Assembly (NCBI GenBank): GCA_020200135.1
Contig: JAIVJI010000064.1
Location: 92,988 to 156,987 of the forward strand
DNA: 64,000 nt
Reading direction: 5' to 3'
From: Acidobacteriota bacterium
Lineage (GTDB): Bacteria; Acidobacteriota; Blastocatellia; Pyrinomonadales; Pyrinomonadaceae
Shown here: positions 1-10,116 of the stretch, piece by piece
How positions within the stretch are numbered: the stretch's first letter is position 1
How the letters are laid out: every line of letters begins with the position of its first letter
Translations under genes and position numbers: made by a program
The notes under the pieces: generated by a model
What the model saw: the letters and a program-made list of their open reading frames with translations, nothing else
Databases searched by the model: none
Told to the model about the DNA's origin: nothing

Positions 1-22
1 TTAATCAAGGAGGATTGACGAA

Positions 23-235
23 ATGGGTGTTCAGAACAGCGACGAGATGGAAGGCAAATATGAGCAGGCGAAGGGCTCCGTCAAAGAGGGTCTCGGCCGC
101 CTGACCGGCGACGACGATTTGCAGGCCGAGGGCTCGGCCGACAAGCTCAAGGGTGACGTTCAGGAAGGCTGGGGCGGCGCCAAGCGCAAGGTCGGCGACG
201 TGCTCGAAGACGCGGGCGACGCCATCAAACGCTGA
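23..235 (+). CDS. CsbD family stress-response protein
   Basis: This 70-residue, highly charged protein has no signal peptide or membrane segment. It matches the CsbD family in size and pattern: an N-terminal EGKYEQAKGSVKEGLG segment, a central TGDDDLQAEGSADKLKGD segment, and a C-terminal helix ending in DAGDAIKR. CsbD proteins are abundant general-stress proteins of unknown biochemistry. A strong ribosome-binding site (aaggagg, bases 7-13) precedes the ATG at 23. The gene stands alone and is followed by a GC-rich hairpin at 259-301. Identification is by composition and motif only, but the family is distinctive. Confidence 0.85.
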   Translation: MGVQNSDEMEGKYEQAKGSVKEGLGRLTGDDDLQAEGSADKLKGDVQEGWGGAKRKVGDVLEDAGDAIKR

Positions 236-258
236 CCCCTCTGAAAGGGTCACACACC

Positions 259-301
259 GTGAGGCGGCCGGGCGGGCGAACAACCCGTCCGGCCGCCTCA
301 C
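259..301 (+). terminator. Hairpin downstream of the CsbD gene
   Basis: A near-perfect inverted repeat has 13-base outer arms (GTGAGGCGGCCGG and its complement) around a short loop. It sits 24 bases after the CsbD stop and between convergent genes. No clear T-run follows, so it may be a rho-assisted or bidirectional terminator. Confidence 0.55.
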
Positions 302-349
302 GATGAACTAAAAGCTTTTGACTTACAGTCCAGCGTTCAGCGTTCGTCC

Positions 350-850
350 TTACTCCTGTCTGACGTGCTCCGCGCCGAGGTCGCCGAGCAGCTCTTCGAG
401 CTTGTCGGCCTCCTCGTCCGTCTTCGCCTCGACGCCGATGAGGATGCCGCCCGCGCGCAGTGTCGCGTCGTAGACCTTCGCGCGGTGCTCCGGGATGCCC
501 GCGCCGACGAGCGCGCCGATGAGCCCGCCCGCCATGCCGCCCGCGCCCGCGCCCGCCAGCGCCGCCGCCAGAGGCCCGGCGACGACGAGCCCGAGGCCGG
601 GCAGCACCACGTTCGTCCCGACCGCGACGATGGCCGCCACCACCGCGCCGACCGTCCCGCCGACGGCCGCGCCGTAGCCGAGCCCGTCGGCCGCGTGCGT
701 GCGCGTCTCGATGGCGAACTCCTTCGACTTGGTCGCGTCGGACATGAGCACCGAGATGTCGTCGCGCGTGTAGCCGCGCTTCAGAATCGCGTCCACGGCC
801 GCCTCGGCCGCCACGCGCGTCTTGAAAATCCCCGTCACAAGCTTGGCCAT
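350..850 (-). CDS. Glycine-zipper general stress (GsiB/YflT-like) protein
   Basis: This 166-residue protein begins MAKLVTGIFKTRVAAEAAVD, a pattern shared by 'general stress protein 17M / heat-induced stress protein YflT' and DUF1269-like proteins. A small alpha/beta N-terminal domain (about residues 1-45) is followed by a long Gly/Ala/Val-rich segment (about 60-125, with repeated GAGAGG-type zippers) that probably inserts into or associates with a membrane. A charged C-terminal tail ends LGAEHVRQE. The reading frame stays open far upstream, but the ATG at 850 has a good ribosome site (aaggag on the minus strand) and the family-typical N-terminus, so it was chosen. Molecular function is not known. 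Confidence 0.75.
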   Translation of the reverse strand: MAKLVTGIFKTRVAAEAAVDAILKRGYTRDDISVLMSDATKSKEFAIETRTHAADGLGYGAAVGGTVGAVVAAIVAVGTNVVLPGLGLVVAGPLAAALAGAGAGGMAGGLIGALVGAGIPEHRAKVYDATLRAGGILIGVEAKTDEEADKLEELLGDLGAEHVRQE

Positions 851-1180
851 AACTGACTCCTTCGCCTTCAACCCCCGAAGTGGGCGCGGGCGGCGAGAGA
901 ACACGCCACGCGCGCCGGAGAGACCTGTCCGCCCACACATAATGGCAAGACCCGTGCCGACTGCGCCCGCCCGCGCGCGCCGCGCAAACCGAAGCGGTAG
1001 AACCAACGCCGGCACGATTGTCCCGCGTTCGCGTACCAAAGCGGAACGAGCGGGCGCGGCTGTGTTCTGTTCGGCGTCAGCGGCCGCGGGCGCGGCACGC
1101 CCGCGACGCGCGACGCGGCGCGCTGGTATAATCCGTGCCTCGCACTTACGTCGGCTCAAAACTTTCAGGGGGGAATTCCT
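851..1180. other. Intergenic region between divergent genes
   Basis: These 330 bases separate the stress-protein gene (minus) from the HAD gene (plus). They are very GC-rich. I see no conserved ORF; the only recognisable element is the extended -10 promoter near 1124-1132. Confidence 0.5.
1124..1132 (+). promoter_or_regulatory. Extended -10 promoter for the HAD/glycosyltransferase operon
   Basis: A perfect TATAAT (1127-1132) is preceded by TG one base upstream (TGGTATAAT), the extended -10 form that tolerates a poor -35. No good -35 is visible about 17 bases upstream. It lies roughly 50 bases before the TTG start at 1181. Confidence 0.5.
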
Positions 1181-1873
1181 TTGGTCAAGGCGGTCATCTT
1201 CGACGTGGACGGGACGCTCGTCAACTCCGTTGACCTGCACGCGCGCGCGTGGCAGGAGGCGCTCGCGCACTTCGGCAAGCGCGTCGAGTACGAACGCGTG
1301 CGCTACCAGATAGGCAAGGGCGGCGACCAGTTGATGCCGGTCTTCCTCTCGGAGGAGGAGTTGGACGAGTTCGGCGAAGAGCTCGAGAAGTACCGCGGTG
1401 AAATCTTCAAGCGCGACTACCTGCCGCGCGTCGAGGGCTTCCCCGCGGTGCGCGAGCTGTTCGAGCGCGTCAAGCGCGAAGGGCTCCGGATAGCCCTCGC
1501 CTCCTCGGCCAAAGCCGACGAGCTGAAGACTTATAAAAAGATCGCCGACATCGAAGACCTCGTCGAGGAGGAGACCTCGGCGGACGACGCGGAGAAGTCG
1601 AAGCCGCACCCCGACATCTTCGAGGCCGCGCTCGAACGTCTCGACGGCGTGAGCCCTTCCGAGGCGTTCGTCGTCGGCGACACGCCCTACGACGCCGAGG
1701 CCGCCGGCAAGGCCGGGCTCAAGACCATCGGACTGCTCGGCGGCGGCTTCCCCGAAGCAGACCTGCGTGCGGCGGGCTGCGTCCGCATCTACCGCGACGC
1801 CGCGCACCTCCTCGCCGAATACGACTCGTCGCCGCTCGCGTCGCGCGCGTCGGACGCCGCCGCGAGCGACTAG
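1181..1873 (+). CDS. HAD-superfamily phosphatase (phosphoglucomutase/phosphatase subfamily)
   Basis: This 230-residue hydrolase carries all HAD motifs. Motif I is FDVDGTLV near residues 7-14, with the nucleophile and acid Asp pair. Motif II is LASSAK around residue 107, motif III Lys is in KSKPHPD, and motif IV is VVGDTPYDAE. The alpha-helical cap follows motif I, as in beta-phosphoglucomutase/phosphoglycolate-phosphatase-like proteins; the substrate cannot be read from sequence. The start is TTG at 1181, with an aggggggaa ribosome site a few bases upstream. The next gene begins 25 bases after the stop, so the two are likely cotranscribed. Confidence 0.8.
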   Translation: MVKAVIFDVDGTLVNSVDLHARAWQEALAHFGKRVEYERVRYQIGKGGDQLMPVFLSEEELDEFGEELEKYRGEIFKRDYLPRVEGFPAVRELFERVKREGLRIALASSAKADELKTYKKIADIEDLVEEETSADDAEKSKPHPDIFEAALERLDGVSPSEAFVVGDTPYDAEAAGKAGLKTIGLLGGGFPEADLRAAGCVRIYRDAAHLLAEYDSSPLASRASDAAASD

Positions 1874-1898
1874 GCACGCCGTCAAGCCCTTCGACCCG

Positions 1899-3026
1899 AT
1901 GAGAATCCTCCAGGTCAGCTCGGCGCGCGCGTTCGGCGGGGGCGAGCGGCACCTCTCCGACCTCGCGCGCGGCCTCCGCGGTCGCGGCCACGAACTCTTC
2001 GTCGCGCTCGCCGAGGGCTCGCCGCTCCGCTGGCGGCTTTCGTTTCTGCCCGAGGCGAACGTCTTCACGCTCCCGCTGCGCAACGCGCTCGACCTCCCCG
2101 GCGCGCTCAGGCTCTCGCGGCTCGCGCGCGAGAAAGAGATAGACATCGTCCACGCGCACGTCGCGCGCGACTACACGCTCGCGTCCTTCGCCGCGCGCCG
2201 CAACGCTCGCGCGCGACTCGTCATCACGCGCCACGTCCTCTTCCCCCTGAGCCGCGCGCACCGCCTCGCGCTCTCGAACGTCTCGCGCGTCATCGCCGTC
2301 TCCGGCGCCGTCGCGCGCGCGCTGCGCGGGCAGAAGATTTTCGAAGACGAAAAGATTCGCGTCGTCGAGAACGGCGTTGACCTCACGCGCTTCGAGCAGG
2401 CGCGTGAGAAGTTTAGGAAGGAGGGCCGCGCGGGCGACGGCGCGCCGCTGCGCGTCGGCATCGTCGGCGAGGTGAGCCCGGTCAAGGGGCACGTCGAGTT
2501 CCTCCACGCCGCGGCTCAGGTGGCAGAGGTGTTCGGCGGCGGGGTCGAGTTCTTCGTCGTCGGCGACGACCTTTCACGCGGCGGCGCGTACCGCGAGCGC
2601 GTCTCGGGAGTCGTCGAGGAGTGGAAGCTGTCGGGGCGCGTGCGTTTCCTCGGGCGGCTCGACGAGGACGAGCTGCCGCGCCTGCTGGCCTCGCTCGACC
2701 TGCTGGTCTCCGCCTCGCGTTCCGAAGCCTTCGGGCTGGCAATGGTCGAGGCTCTGGCGTGCGGCGTCCCCGTCGTCGCGACCGCGACCGAAGGCGCGAG
2801 AGAGGTCGTCGAAGACGGCGCAGACGGACTGCTCGTCCCCGTGGGAGACGTGAACGCGCTGGCCGCGGCCGTCGTCTCGCTGCTCAGGGACGAGGCCCGC
2901 CGCCGCGCGTTCGGCGAGAGGGCGGTCGAGGCCGCGAGCGCGCGTTTCGACATCGCGCGCACGGTCGAAGCCACCGAGCGCGTCTACGCCGAGGCGCTCG
3001 GCGGCGGACGCGCGCCGGGCTCTTAA
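1899..3026 (+). CDS. GT4-family glycosyltransferase
   Basis: This 375-residue GT-B enzyme begins MRILQVSSARAFGGGERHLSD, the usual nucleotide-binding N-terminus of family 4 retaining glycosyltransferases (the GGGE loop). The C-terminal half has the sugar-nucleotide signature EAFGLAMVEALACGVPVV, with the E-x7-E pair. No signal peptide or clear transmembrane helix is present, so it is probably cytosolic or peripheral. The reading frame opens upstream inside the HAD gene, but the ATG at 1899 gives the canonical N-terminus. It probably acts in polysaccharide or lipid glycosylation; donor and acceptor are unknown. Confidence 0.8.
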   Translation: MRILQVSSARAFGGGERHLSDLARGLRGRGHELFVALAEGSPLRWRLSFLPEANVFTLPLRNALDLPGALRLSRLAREKEIDIVHAHVARDYTLASFAARRNARARLVITRHVLFPLSRAHRLALSNVSRVIAVSGAVARALRGQKIFEDEKIRVVENGVDLTRFEQAREKFRKEGRAGDGAPLRVGIVGEVSPVKGHVEFLHAAAQVAEVFGGGVEFFVVGDDLSRGGAYRERVSGVVEEWKLSGRVRFLGRLDEDELPRLLASLDLLVSASRSEAFGLAMVEALACGVPVVATATEGAREVVEDGADGLLVPVGDVNALAAAVVSLLRDEARRRAFGERAVEAASARFDIARTVEATERVYAEALGGGRAPGS

Positions 3027-3098
3027 ATATTTAAGACCCCGGGGCTATCATTCGACGCTGCTAAATTTCCGGGGCGAACTTCCGTACGTGGAGGACGA

Positions 3099-3911
3099 AT
3101 GGGCAGAGGCGTGGCGCGCGTGCGCGGTATCGAGGTGGCTTACGACGACGCGGGGGGCGGCGAGGCGTTCGTGCTGCTGCACGGCTTCCCCTTCGACCGC
3201 TCGATGTGGGGCGAGCAGTCCGAAGTCTTAAGCGCGAGCTGCCGCGTCATCGCGCCCGACCTGCGCGGCCTGGGCGAGACGCCGCTCGGCGACGGCGGCG
3301 CGGCGACGATGGACGAGATGGCCGAAGACCTCGCGGCGCTCCTCGACGCTCTGCGCGTCGAGCGCGCGGTGCTCGGCGGGCTCTCGATGGGAGGTTACGT
3401 CGCGTTCGAGTTCTTCCGCCGCTTCCCCCGTCGCGTGCGCGCGCTCGTCCTCGCGGACACGCGCCCGCAGGCAGACACCGACGAGGGGCGGCGCACGCGC
3501 GAGGAGAACGCGCAGAAGGTTCTGCGCGACGGCATGCGGCCGCTGGTTGACTCGACGCTGCCGAAGCTGCTCTCGGCGTCCACGCGCGAGGGCAGTCCCG
3601 ACGTGGTCGAGCGCGTGCGCTCGATGATGCTCGCCGCCCGTCCCGAAGGCGCGGCCGCCGCGCTGCGCGGGATGGCCACGCGACGCGACCAGACGGAACT
3701 GCTCCCCCGGATTGACGTGCCGACCCTCATCCTCGTCGGCGCCGAAGACACCATCACGCCCCCCTCGGACTCCGAGGCGATGGCCGCGAACATCAAAGGC
3801 GCGAGACTCGTCCGCGTCGAAGGCGCGGCGCACCTCTCGAACGTCGAGCGCCCCGGAGAGTTCAACCGCGCGCTTGTTGATTTTGTGGGCGGCTTATCGA
3901 AAGTGGATTGA
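3099..3911 (+). CDS. Alpha/beta-fold hydrolase
   Basis: This 270-residue protein has the classic catalytic elements. These are an HGFPFD oxyanion loop near residue 28, the nucleophile elbow GGLSMGGY near residue 95, an acid in GAEDTITPP near residue 215, and the catalytic His in GAAHLSNVERP near the C-terminus. It resembles 3-oxoadipate enol-lactonase/esterase-type hydrolases, but substrate cannot be assigned. The ATG at 3099 has a purine-rich site (gtggagga) upstream. Its stop overlaps the start of the thioesterase by four bases (TTGA), indicating translational coupling. Confidence 0.8.
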   Translation: MGRGVARVRGIEVAYDDAGGGEAFVLLHGFPFDRSMWGEQSEVLSASCRVIAPDLRGLGETPLGDGGAATMDEMAEDLAALLDALRVERAVLGGLSMGGYVAFEFFRRFPRRVRALVLADTRPQADTDEGRRTREENAQKVLRDGMRPLVDSTLPKLLSASTREGSPDVVERVRSMMLAARPEGAAAALRGMATRRDQTELLPRIDVPTLILVGAEDTITPPSDSEAMAANIKGARLVRVEGAAHLSNVERPGEFNRALVDFVGGLSKVD

Positions 3912-4372
3912 GAGACGTGAACGAACCCTGGAAATACAGCATCGAGGAGCGCGTCCGCTGGGGCGACGTGGACGCGGCGCGAATCATCTTCTACGGCGCC
4001 TACATACGCTTCTTCGAGTTCGCCGAGACCGAGCTGTTCCGCGCGGTGGGACTCCCCTACGGCGTGATGTTCGACGAGCTGGACATCTGGCTGCCGCGCG
4101 CTCACCTCGAATGCGACTTCCGCCGCGCCGCGCAGCTCGACGACCTGCTGGAGGTCTGCGTCTACGTCGGCCGCGTCGGCTCGAAGTCGCTGCGCCTCGA
4201 CTTCGAGGTGCGCCGCAACGGCACCGACGAACTGGTCGCCGAGGCGCACTTCGTCCTCGTCGCCGTCCGCCGTAACACCTTCGAGTCCGTCCCCGTCCCC
4301 GACGAACTCAAACGACGCCTCGCCCCCTACACACAACCCGACGATGACCGGGGGGATGACCAGAAGAACTAA
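3908..4372 (+). CDS. Acyl-CoA thioesterase (hotdog fold, YbgC/4HBT-like)
   Basis: This 154-residue hotdog protein has the 4HBT active-site strand VRWGDVDAARIIFYGAYIR, where the Asp and following residues form the catalytic loop of 4-hydroxybenzoyl-CoA thioesterase/YbgC-type enzymes. It probably hydrolyses an acyl-CoA. The TTG at 3908 overlaps the stop of the alpha/beta hydrolase; a GTG at 3917 is an alternative. The overlap suggests the two hydrolases are made together. A C-terminal acidic tail (DDDRGDDQKN) is unstructured. Confidence 0.75.
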   Translation: MRDVNEPWKYSIEERVRWGDVDAARIIFYGAYIRFFEFAETELFRAVGLPYGVMFDELDIWLPRAHLECDFRRAAQLDDLLEVCVYVGRVGSKSLRLDFEVRRNGTDELVAEAHFVLVAVRRNTFESVPVPDELKRRLAPYTQPDDDRGDDQKN

Positions 4373-4420
4373 CGTCTCGGCTCGACTCGCCGCGAGGAAC
4401 GTCCAAACAATTCAAGACTT

Positions 4421-4481
4421 CCTCCGCACAGCGTAGAGGTTCCTCTACACAGAGTAGGGGAACCTCTGTGCTGTGCGGAGG
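4421..4481. repeat. Long interrupted hairpin built of about 21-base near-repeats
   Basis: The outer arms pair CCTCCGCACAGC with GCTGTGCGGAGG, and the inner arms pair AGAGGTTCC with GGAACCTCT. Read linearly, the segment is also three related units of about 21 bases beginning CCTCCGC, CCTCTAC and CCTCTGT. It lies between convergent genes and could terminate transcription from both sides, though no T-run follows. A second weaker hairpin (CCCCCGGC/GCCGGGGG) lies near 4505-4545. Confidence 0.6.
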
Positions 4482-4583
4482 TTTCGCCGAATGATGCTGG
4501 GGTTCCCCCCGGCGAATTCAGTCGAGACGTTTGCCTGCCGGGGGTTCTCTCACTCGATTGAGGGTAGGGATTACGTTCCGCGT

Positions 4584-5576
4584 TCAACTCAGAAGGGGTT
4601 GAGGGCGCGGCGCGCGAGCGTGCGCTTGAGGTCGAGGTAGCCCTGATCGCCCGTGACCAGCTCGCGCAGCGTGCGGCGGATTCCCGGGTGCGCGCGCGCG
4701 AGCTTGATCATCCTGTCCGTGAAGGGACCGCCCCAGAAGTCGCCGTAGAACCTGCGTCTCATCTTCGACGCGCGGCGCAGCTCGCGGCCGAAGTCGGCCC
4801 GCCACCTCGCGTCGTAAGAACCGACGTCGCCCGCGAGGTAAGCCTCGGCGAAGAGTTCCGCCGAGCGCAACGCGTAGTAAATCCAAGTCCCAGAGCATTC
4901 GGTCGAGCGTCTTGTGGTCGAAGGCGTCCTGCGCGGTGGCGATGCCGAAAGAGATGTGGTCGAGCCGCGGGAAGGCCCAGGCGTAACCGGCCCAGCCCGG
5001 CAGGAAGGCGATGACCGTCGGGGCGTCGTCCGCCTCGTTCAGAGGTGTGCGGTAGCCGAACGCGACCTCCATGTCCGAGTTCGGGAGCGGCCCGGCTAAG
5101 CGACGCGCGATCGCGCTGTTCGCGCCGTCCGACGCCGCGAGCACACGCCCCCACCAACTCCCGCCGCCGCGCGCGCGCGCGACCCAGCCGCCGTCCGCGT
5201 CCTTCTCCGTCGAAACCGAGACGCGGCACTCGAAGACTTCGGCGCCCGCTCTTTGCGCCCGCCCGAGCAGGTAAGAGTCGAAGGCGCAGCGCGAGTAGAC
5301 GGCGAAGGGCTCCGCGAGCTTGAGGCGGACGCCGTCGCCCGCCGGCGAGACCATCTCCACCTCCGTGACCGCGCGCCCGCCGGCTTCTAACAGAAACGGC
5401 CACGCCTTGAGCGCCTTCGACGTGACGCCGCCGCCGCACGCCTTGGCCTCGCCCGCCGGCCGACCGTCGAACAGCGCCACGCGCGCGCCCGCGCGCGCCA
5501 GCCTCTCGGCCGCGAACGAGCCGGCCGGCCCCGCCCCGACGATGAGCACATCGAACTCTTGGTTAAAGCCCGTCAT
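4584..5576 (-). pseudogene. Geranylgeranyl-reductase-like FAD oxidoreductase, internally deleted and frameshifted
   Basis: The N-terminal part (5576 down to about 4890) is a typical FAD-dependent GG-reductase family protein. It has LIVGAGPAGSFAAERLA, then ACGGGVTSKAL, the substrate-pocket signature. At about 4883-4892 the frame jumps. The family C-terminus (IYYALRSAELFAEAYLAGD through RRALNPF, stop 4589-4591) continues in another frame, while the original frame reads nonsense to 4584. The segment that should hold the second FAD motif (GDAAG...GEG just before IYYAL) is absent, so tens of codons are missing rather than one base. An intact relative would reduce polyprenyl chains of lipids or quinones. 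Either a pseudogene or an assembly deletion. Confidence 0.7.
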
Positions 5577-5656
5577 CCTTGCCCTTAAAAACCACAGTTG
5601 TTAGAATCCGTCCCAACCCCTACCAGAAGAGTTTCCCCCGGCGGCAAACGTCGAGG

Positions 5657-6472
5657 ATGATGAAAAACAGTCCTCTCGTCTTCGTCGGCATCGCACCGCA
5701 CCCGCCGATCATGGTCCCGGAAGTAGGCGGCGCGCGGGCGGGCGAGGTGCGCGCCTCGGTCGAGGCCATGCGCGTGCTGACCGCGCGTGTCAAAGACTGC
5801 GGCGCGGAAACGGTCGTCCTCGTCTCGCCACACGCCCCGCTGGAGCGTGACTCCTTCGTCGCCTACGGCGGCGCGCGTCTGCGAGGGGATTTTGCCAACT
5901 TCCGCGCCCCCGAGGCAATCGTTGAAGCCGCACTAGACGAAGAGCTGCTCGCCGCCGTCGAGGAAGCCGCGGCCGAAGAGCGTTACCGCGTCGTCAATCT
6001 CGGCGCGCTCCCGCTCGACCACGGGACGGCCGTGCCGCTCTATTTTCTTCTGCGCAACGGCTGGGTCGGCCGTGTCGTCGCACTGGGATACAGCTTCCTC
6101 CCCGACGAAGACCACCTGCGTTTCGGCGAATGCGTCAGGCGCGCGGTCGAACGGGTCAAACGTCCCGCCGCGCTTGTCGCGAGCGGAGACTTGAGCCACC
6201 GCCTCACCCCCGACGCGCCCGCGGGTTTTCACCCCGAAGCGCACCGTTTCGACGAGCAGGTCGTCGAGTCGCTCAGCCTGAACCGGCCCGGCAGCATCAC
6301 CCGGATAGACCAGGGGCTGAGGCGGCTCGCCGGCGAATGCGGCTACCGCTCGATGCTCGTCGCCCTGGGCGCCGCCGTTGGGGGCGAGGGTGTCTGTGAG
6401 GTCATGCACTATGAGGCGCCCTTCGGCGTCGGCTACCTTGTGGCTCAGCTGTCGCGCTCAAGTCTGAATTAA
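5657..6472 (+). CDS. amrB: AmmeMemoRadiSam system protein B (MEMO1/LigB-type)
   Basis: This protein of about 271 residues belongs to the MEMO1/class III extradiol dioxygenase fold. His-bearing loops are visible at GIAPHPPIMVPE, VLVSPHAPLER, LPLDHGTAVPLYFL and SGDLSHRLTP, and the C-terminus reads YEAPFGVGYLVA. The gene is followed after 7 bases by an AMMECR1-domain gene, the standard AmrB-AmrA pairing. The frame is open from 5579, but the conserved sequence begins at MMKNSPLVFVGIAPHPP, so the ATG at 5657 (or 5660, with cgagga upstream) was chosen. The promoter must lie between here and the divergent GG-reductase start. The biochemical role of bacterial AmrB is not established. Confidence 0.8.
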   Translation: MMKNSPLVFVGIAPHPPIMVPEVGGARAGEVRASVEAMRVLTARVKDCGAETVVLVSPHAPLERDSFVAYGGARLRGDFANFRAPEAIVEAALDEELLAAVEEAAAEERYRVVNLGALPLDHGTAVPLYFLLRNGWVGRVVALGYSFLPDEDHLRFGECVRRAVERVKRPAALVASGDLSHRLTPDAPAGFHPEAHRFDEQVVESLSLNRPGSITRIDQGLRRLAGECGYRSMLVALGAAVGGEGVCEVMHYEAPFGVGYLVAQLSRSSLN

Positions 6473-6479
6473 CTAACCG

Positions 6480-7100
6480 ATGGCCACGAAGACCGAGCAT
6501 GTCGAAAGCGCGAGCCCAGCGGCGGCCGTGTCCTTTAACGACGCGGAGGTTTTGGCCTCTCAACTCTCGCCCGCCGGCTGTCAAATAACTGCGCTCGCGC
6601 GGGCGGCGGTCGAAGCCTACGTCTTGAAACGTGAGGTCATCGGGCCGGACGATTCTCCGCTCACGTCTTTGCTGATTCGCCCGTCGGCCTGCTTCGTTTG
6701 CATCAAGACCCTGGGGCGCGAGTTGAGGGGTTGCATCGGCACGATAGAGCCGGAGAAAAGCACTCTGGGAGAGGAGGTGATAGTTAACGCCATCAAAGCG
6801 GCGACCCGCGACCCGCGCTTCAAACCTCTCTCGGGCGACGAACTCACCTCCCTGCGTTATTCAGTAGACGTCCTCGGGAGACTTGAGCCGGCCGTGTTCG
6901 AGGACTTGAACCCTTCGGTGTTCGGCGTCGTCGTGACGAACCATTCGGGCTCGCGGCGCGGGATCCTTCTGCCGTCCATCGAAGGCATCGGGACGCCCGG
7001 CCAGCAGGTCGGCGTCGCCGCCAGGAAGGCCGGCATCAAGGCCGGCGAGCCGCTCAAGCTTTACCGCTTTCGCACACACCGCTTTAGCGAGTGGGTGTAA
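6480..7100 (+). CDS. amrA: AmmeMemoRadiSam system protein A (AMMECR1 domain)
   Basis: This 206-residue protein carries the hallmark AMMECR1 motif CIKTLGRELRGCIGTIEP near residues 79-96, followed by the NAIKAATRDPRF segment. The C-terminal half matches AMMECR1 proteins (GILLPSIEG, then RKAGI). It begins 7 bases after amrB and is certainly cotranscribed with it. Three-gene AMMECR1/MEMO/radical-SAM sets are common; the radical SAM partner is not in this window. Exact function is unknown. Confidence 0.85.
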   Translation: MATKTEHVESASPAAAVSFNDAEVLASQLSPAGCQITALARAAVEAYVLKREVIGPDDSPLTSLLIRPSACFVCIKTLGRELRGCIGTIEPEKSTLGEEVIVNAIKAATRDPRFKPLSGDELTSLRYSVDVLGRLEPAVFEDLNPSVFGVVVTNHSGSRRGILLPSIEGIGTPGQQVGVAARKAGIKAGEPLKLYRFRTHRFSEWV

Positions 7101-7129
7101 ACCTTAAATTCTGAACGAGGAGGAAGAAG

Positions 7130-7372
7130 ATGCCGGATATGAACCAGACCCAAAGCTCACTCGGTGAGAGGAATGAAGACCCCGAACTCAAACCCGACGC
7201 CACGCCGAACCCGATTGAGGACGTTAACCCCGCCAACGACGAGCGCGCCATCAACGTCGGCGAGTCAGGCCAGTTCGCGCCGGGCGGACGTTACAACGAA
7301 TTGGGGGCCACGAGGCCGCGCCGCATCGACCTGGACGAGCAGGTTGACGGAGCCCTCTCCAAAGAGGAGTAA
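7130..7372 (+). CDS. Small hydrophilic hypothetical protein
   Basis: This 80-residue, Asn/Asp/Glu/Pro-rich protein has no signal peptide, Cys or membrane segment and is probably largely disordered. A strong ribosome site (gaggaggaag) precedes the ATG at 7130. It follows amrA by 29 bases and may be the last gene of that unit. I do not recognise a family; codon use and ribosome site make it likely real. Confidence 0.55.
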   Translation: MPDMNQTQSSLGERNEDPELKPDATPNPIEDVNPANDERAINVGESGQFAPGGRYNELGATRPRRIDLDEQVDGALSKEE

Positions 7373-7388
7373 TGATGTAATGATAGGG

Positions 7389-7455
7389 TCGGAAATACCC
7401 CCAAAGCTTGTCTTCATTTTCGTTAGTACTACGAAGCTGGGGACGGTATTTCCGA
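7389..7455. repeat. 11-base inverted repeat after the small ORF
   Basis: TCGGAAATACC (7389-7399) and its exact complement GGTATTTCCGA (7445-7455) flank a 45-base loop. It lies between convergent genes and may form the 3' end of the amr transcript. Confidence 0.4.
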
Positions 7456-7470
7456 AACAAAGTTTTCCGC

Positions 7471-7508
7471 AAAAAAATTCCGCTGCATACGCGAGATGCA
7501 TGCAGCGG
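7471..7508 (-). terminator. Rho-independent terminator of the gyrB-side operon
   Basis: On the minus strand, a 9-bp stem (CCGCTGCAT/ATGCAGCGG, 7480-7508) is followed directly by AATTTTTTT (7471-7477 in plus coordinates). It lies about 90 bases after the gyrB stop, the correct position and orientation for the dnaA-dnaN-recF-gyrB transcripts. Confidence 0.75.
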
Positions 7509-7541
7509 TAAGATCCACAGGAGGAAAGGGTCTTCATTCTA

Positions 7542-7590
7542 CACGAGAGGGTCGAGTGTGTCAAATAGATTCACACAAGACCCTCTCGTG
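7542..7590. terminator. Hairpin immediately downstream of gyrB
   Basis: CACGAGAGGGTC (7542-7553) pairs with GACCCTCTCGTG (7579-7590), with an inner GTGTG/CACAC extension. It begins 9 bases after the gyrB stop, just before the T-rich terminator. It may protect the 3' end or act as a first terminator. Confidence 0.5.
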
Positions 7591-7599
7591 GAGAAAAAC

Positions 7600-10116
<2,517 letters not shown>

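Noticed and set aside
851-2146. Long minus-strand frame extending upstream of the stress protein through the HAD gene
   Set aside because: Only the last 166 codons resemble a protein family; the upstream part is antisense to the HAD and GT genes and lacks a start with ribosome site.
4369-4587. 72-residue minus-strand ORF in the spacer after the thioesterase
   Set aside because: It is a translation of the repeat-built hairpins (Thr/Ser/Gly-rich, no ribosome site), so it was treated as repeat sequence.
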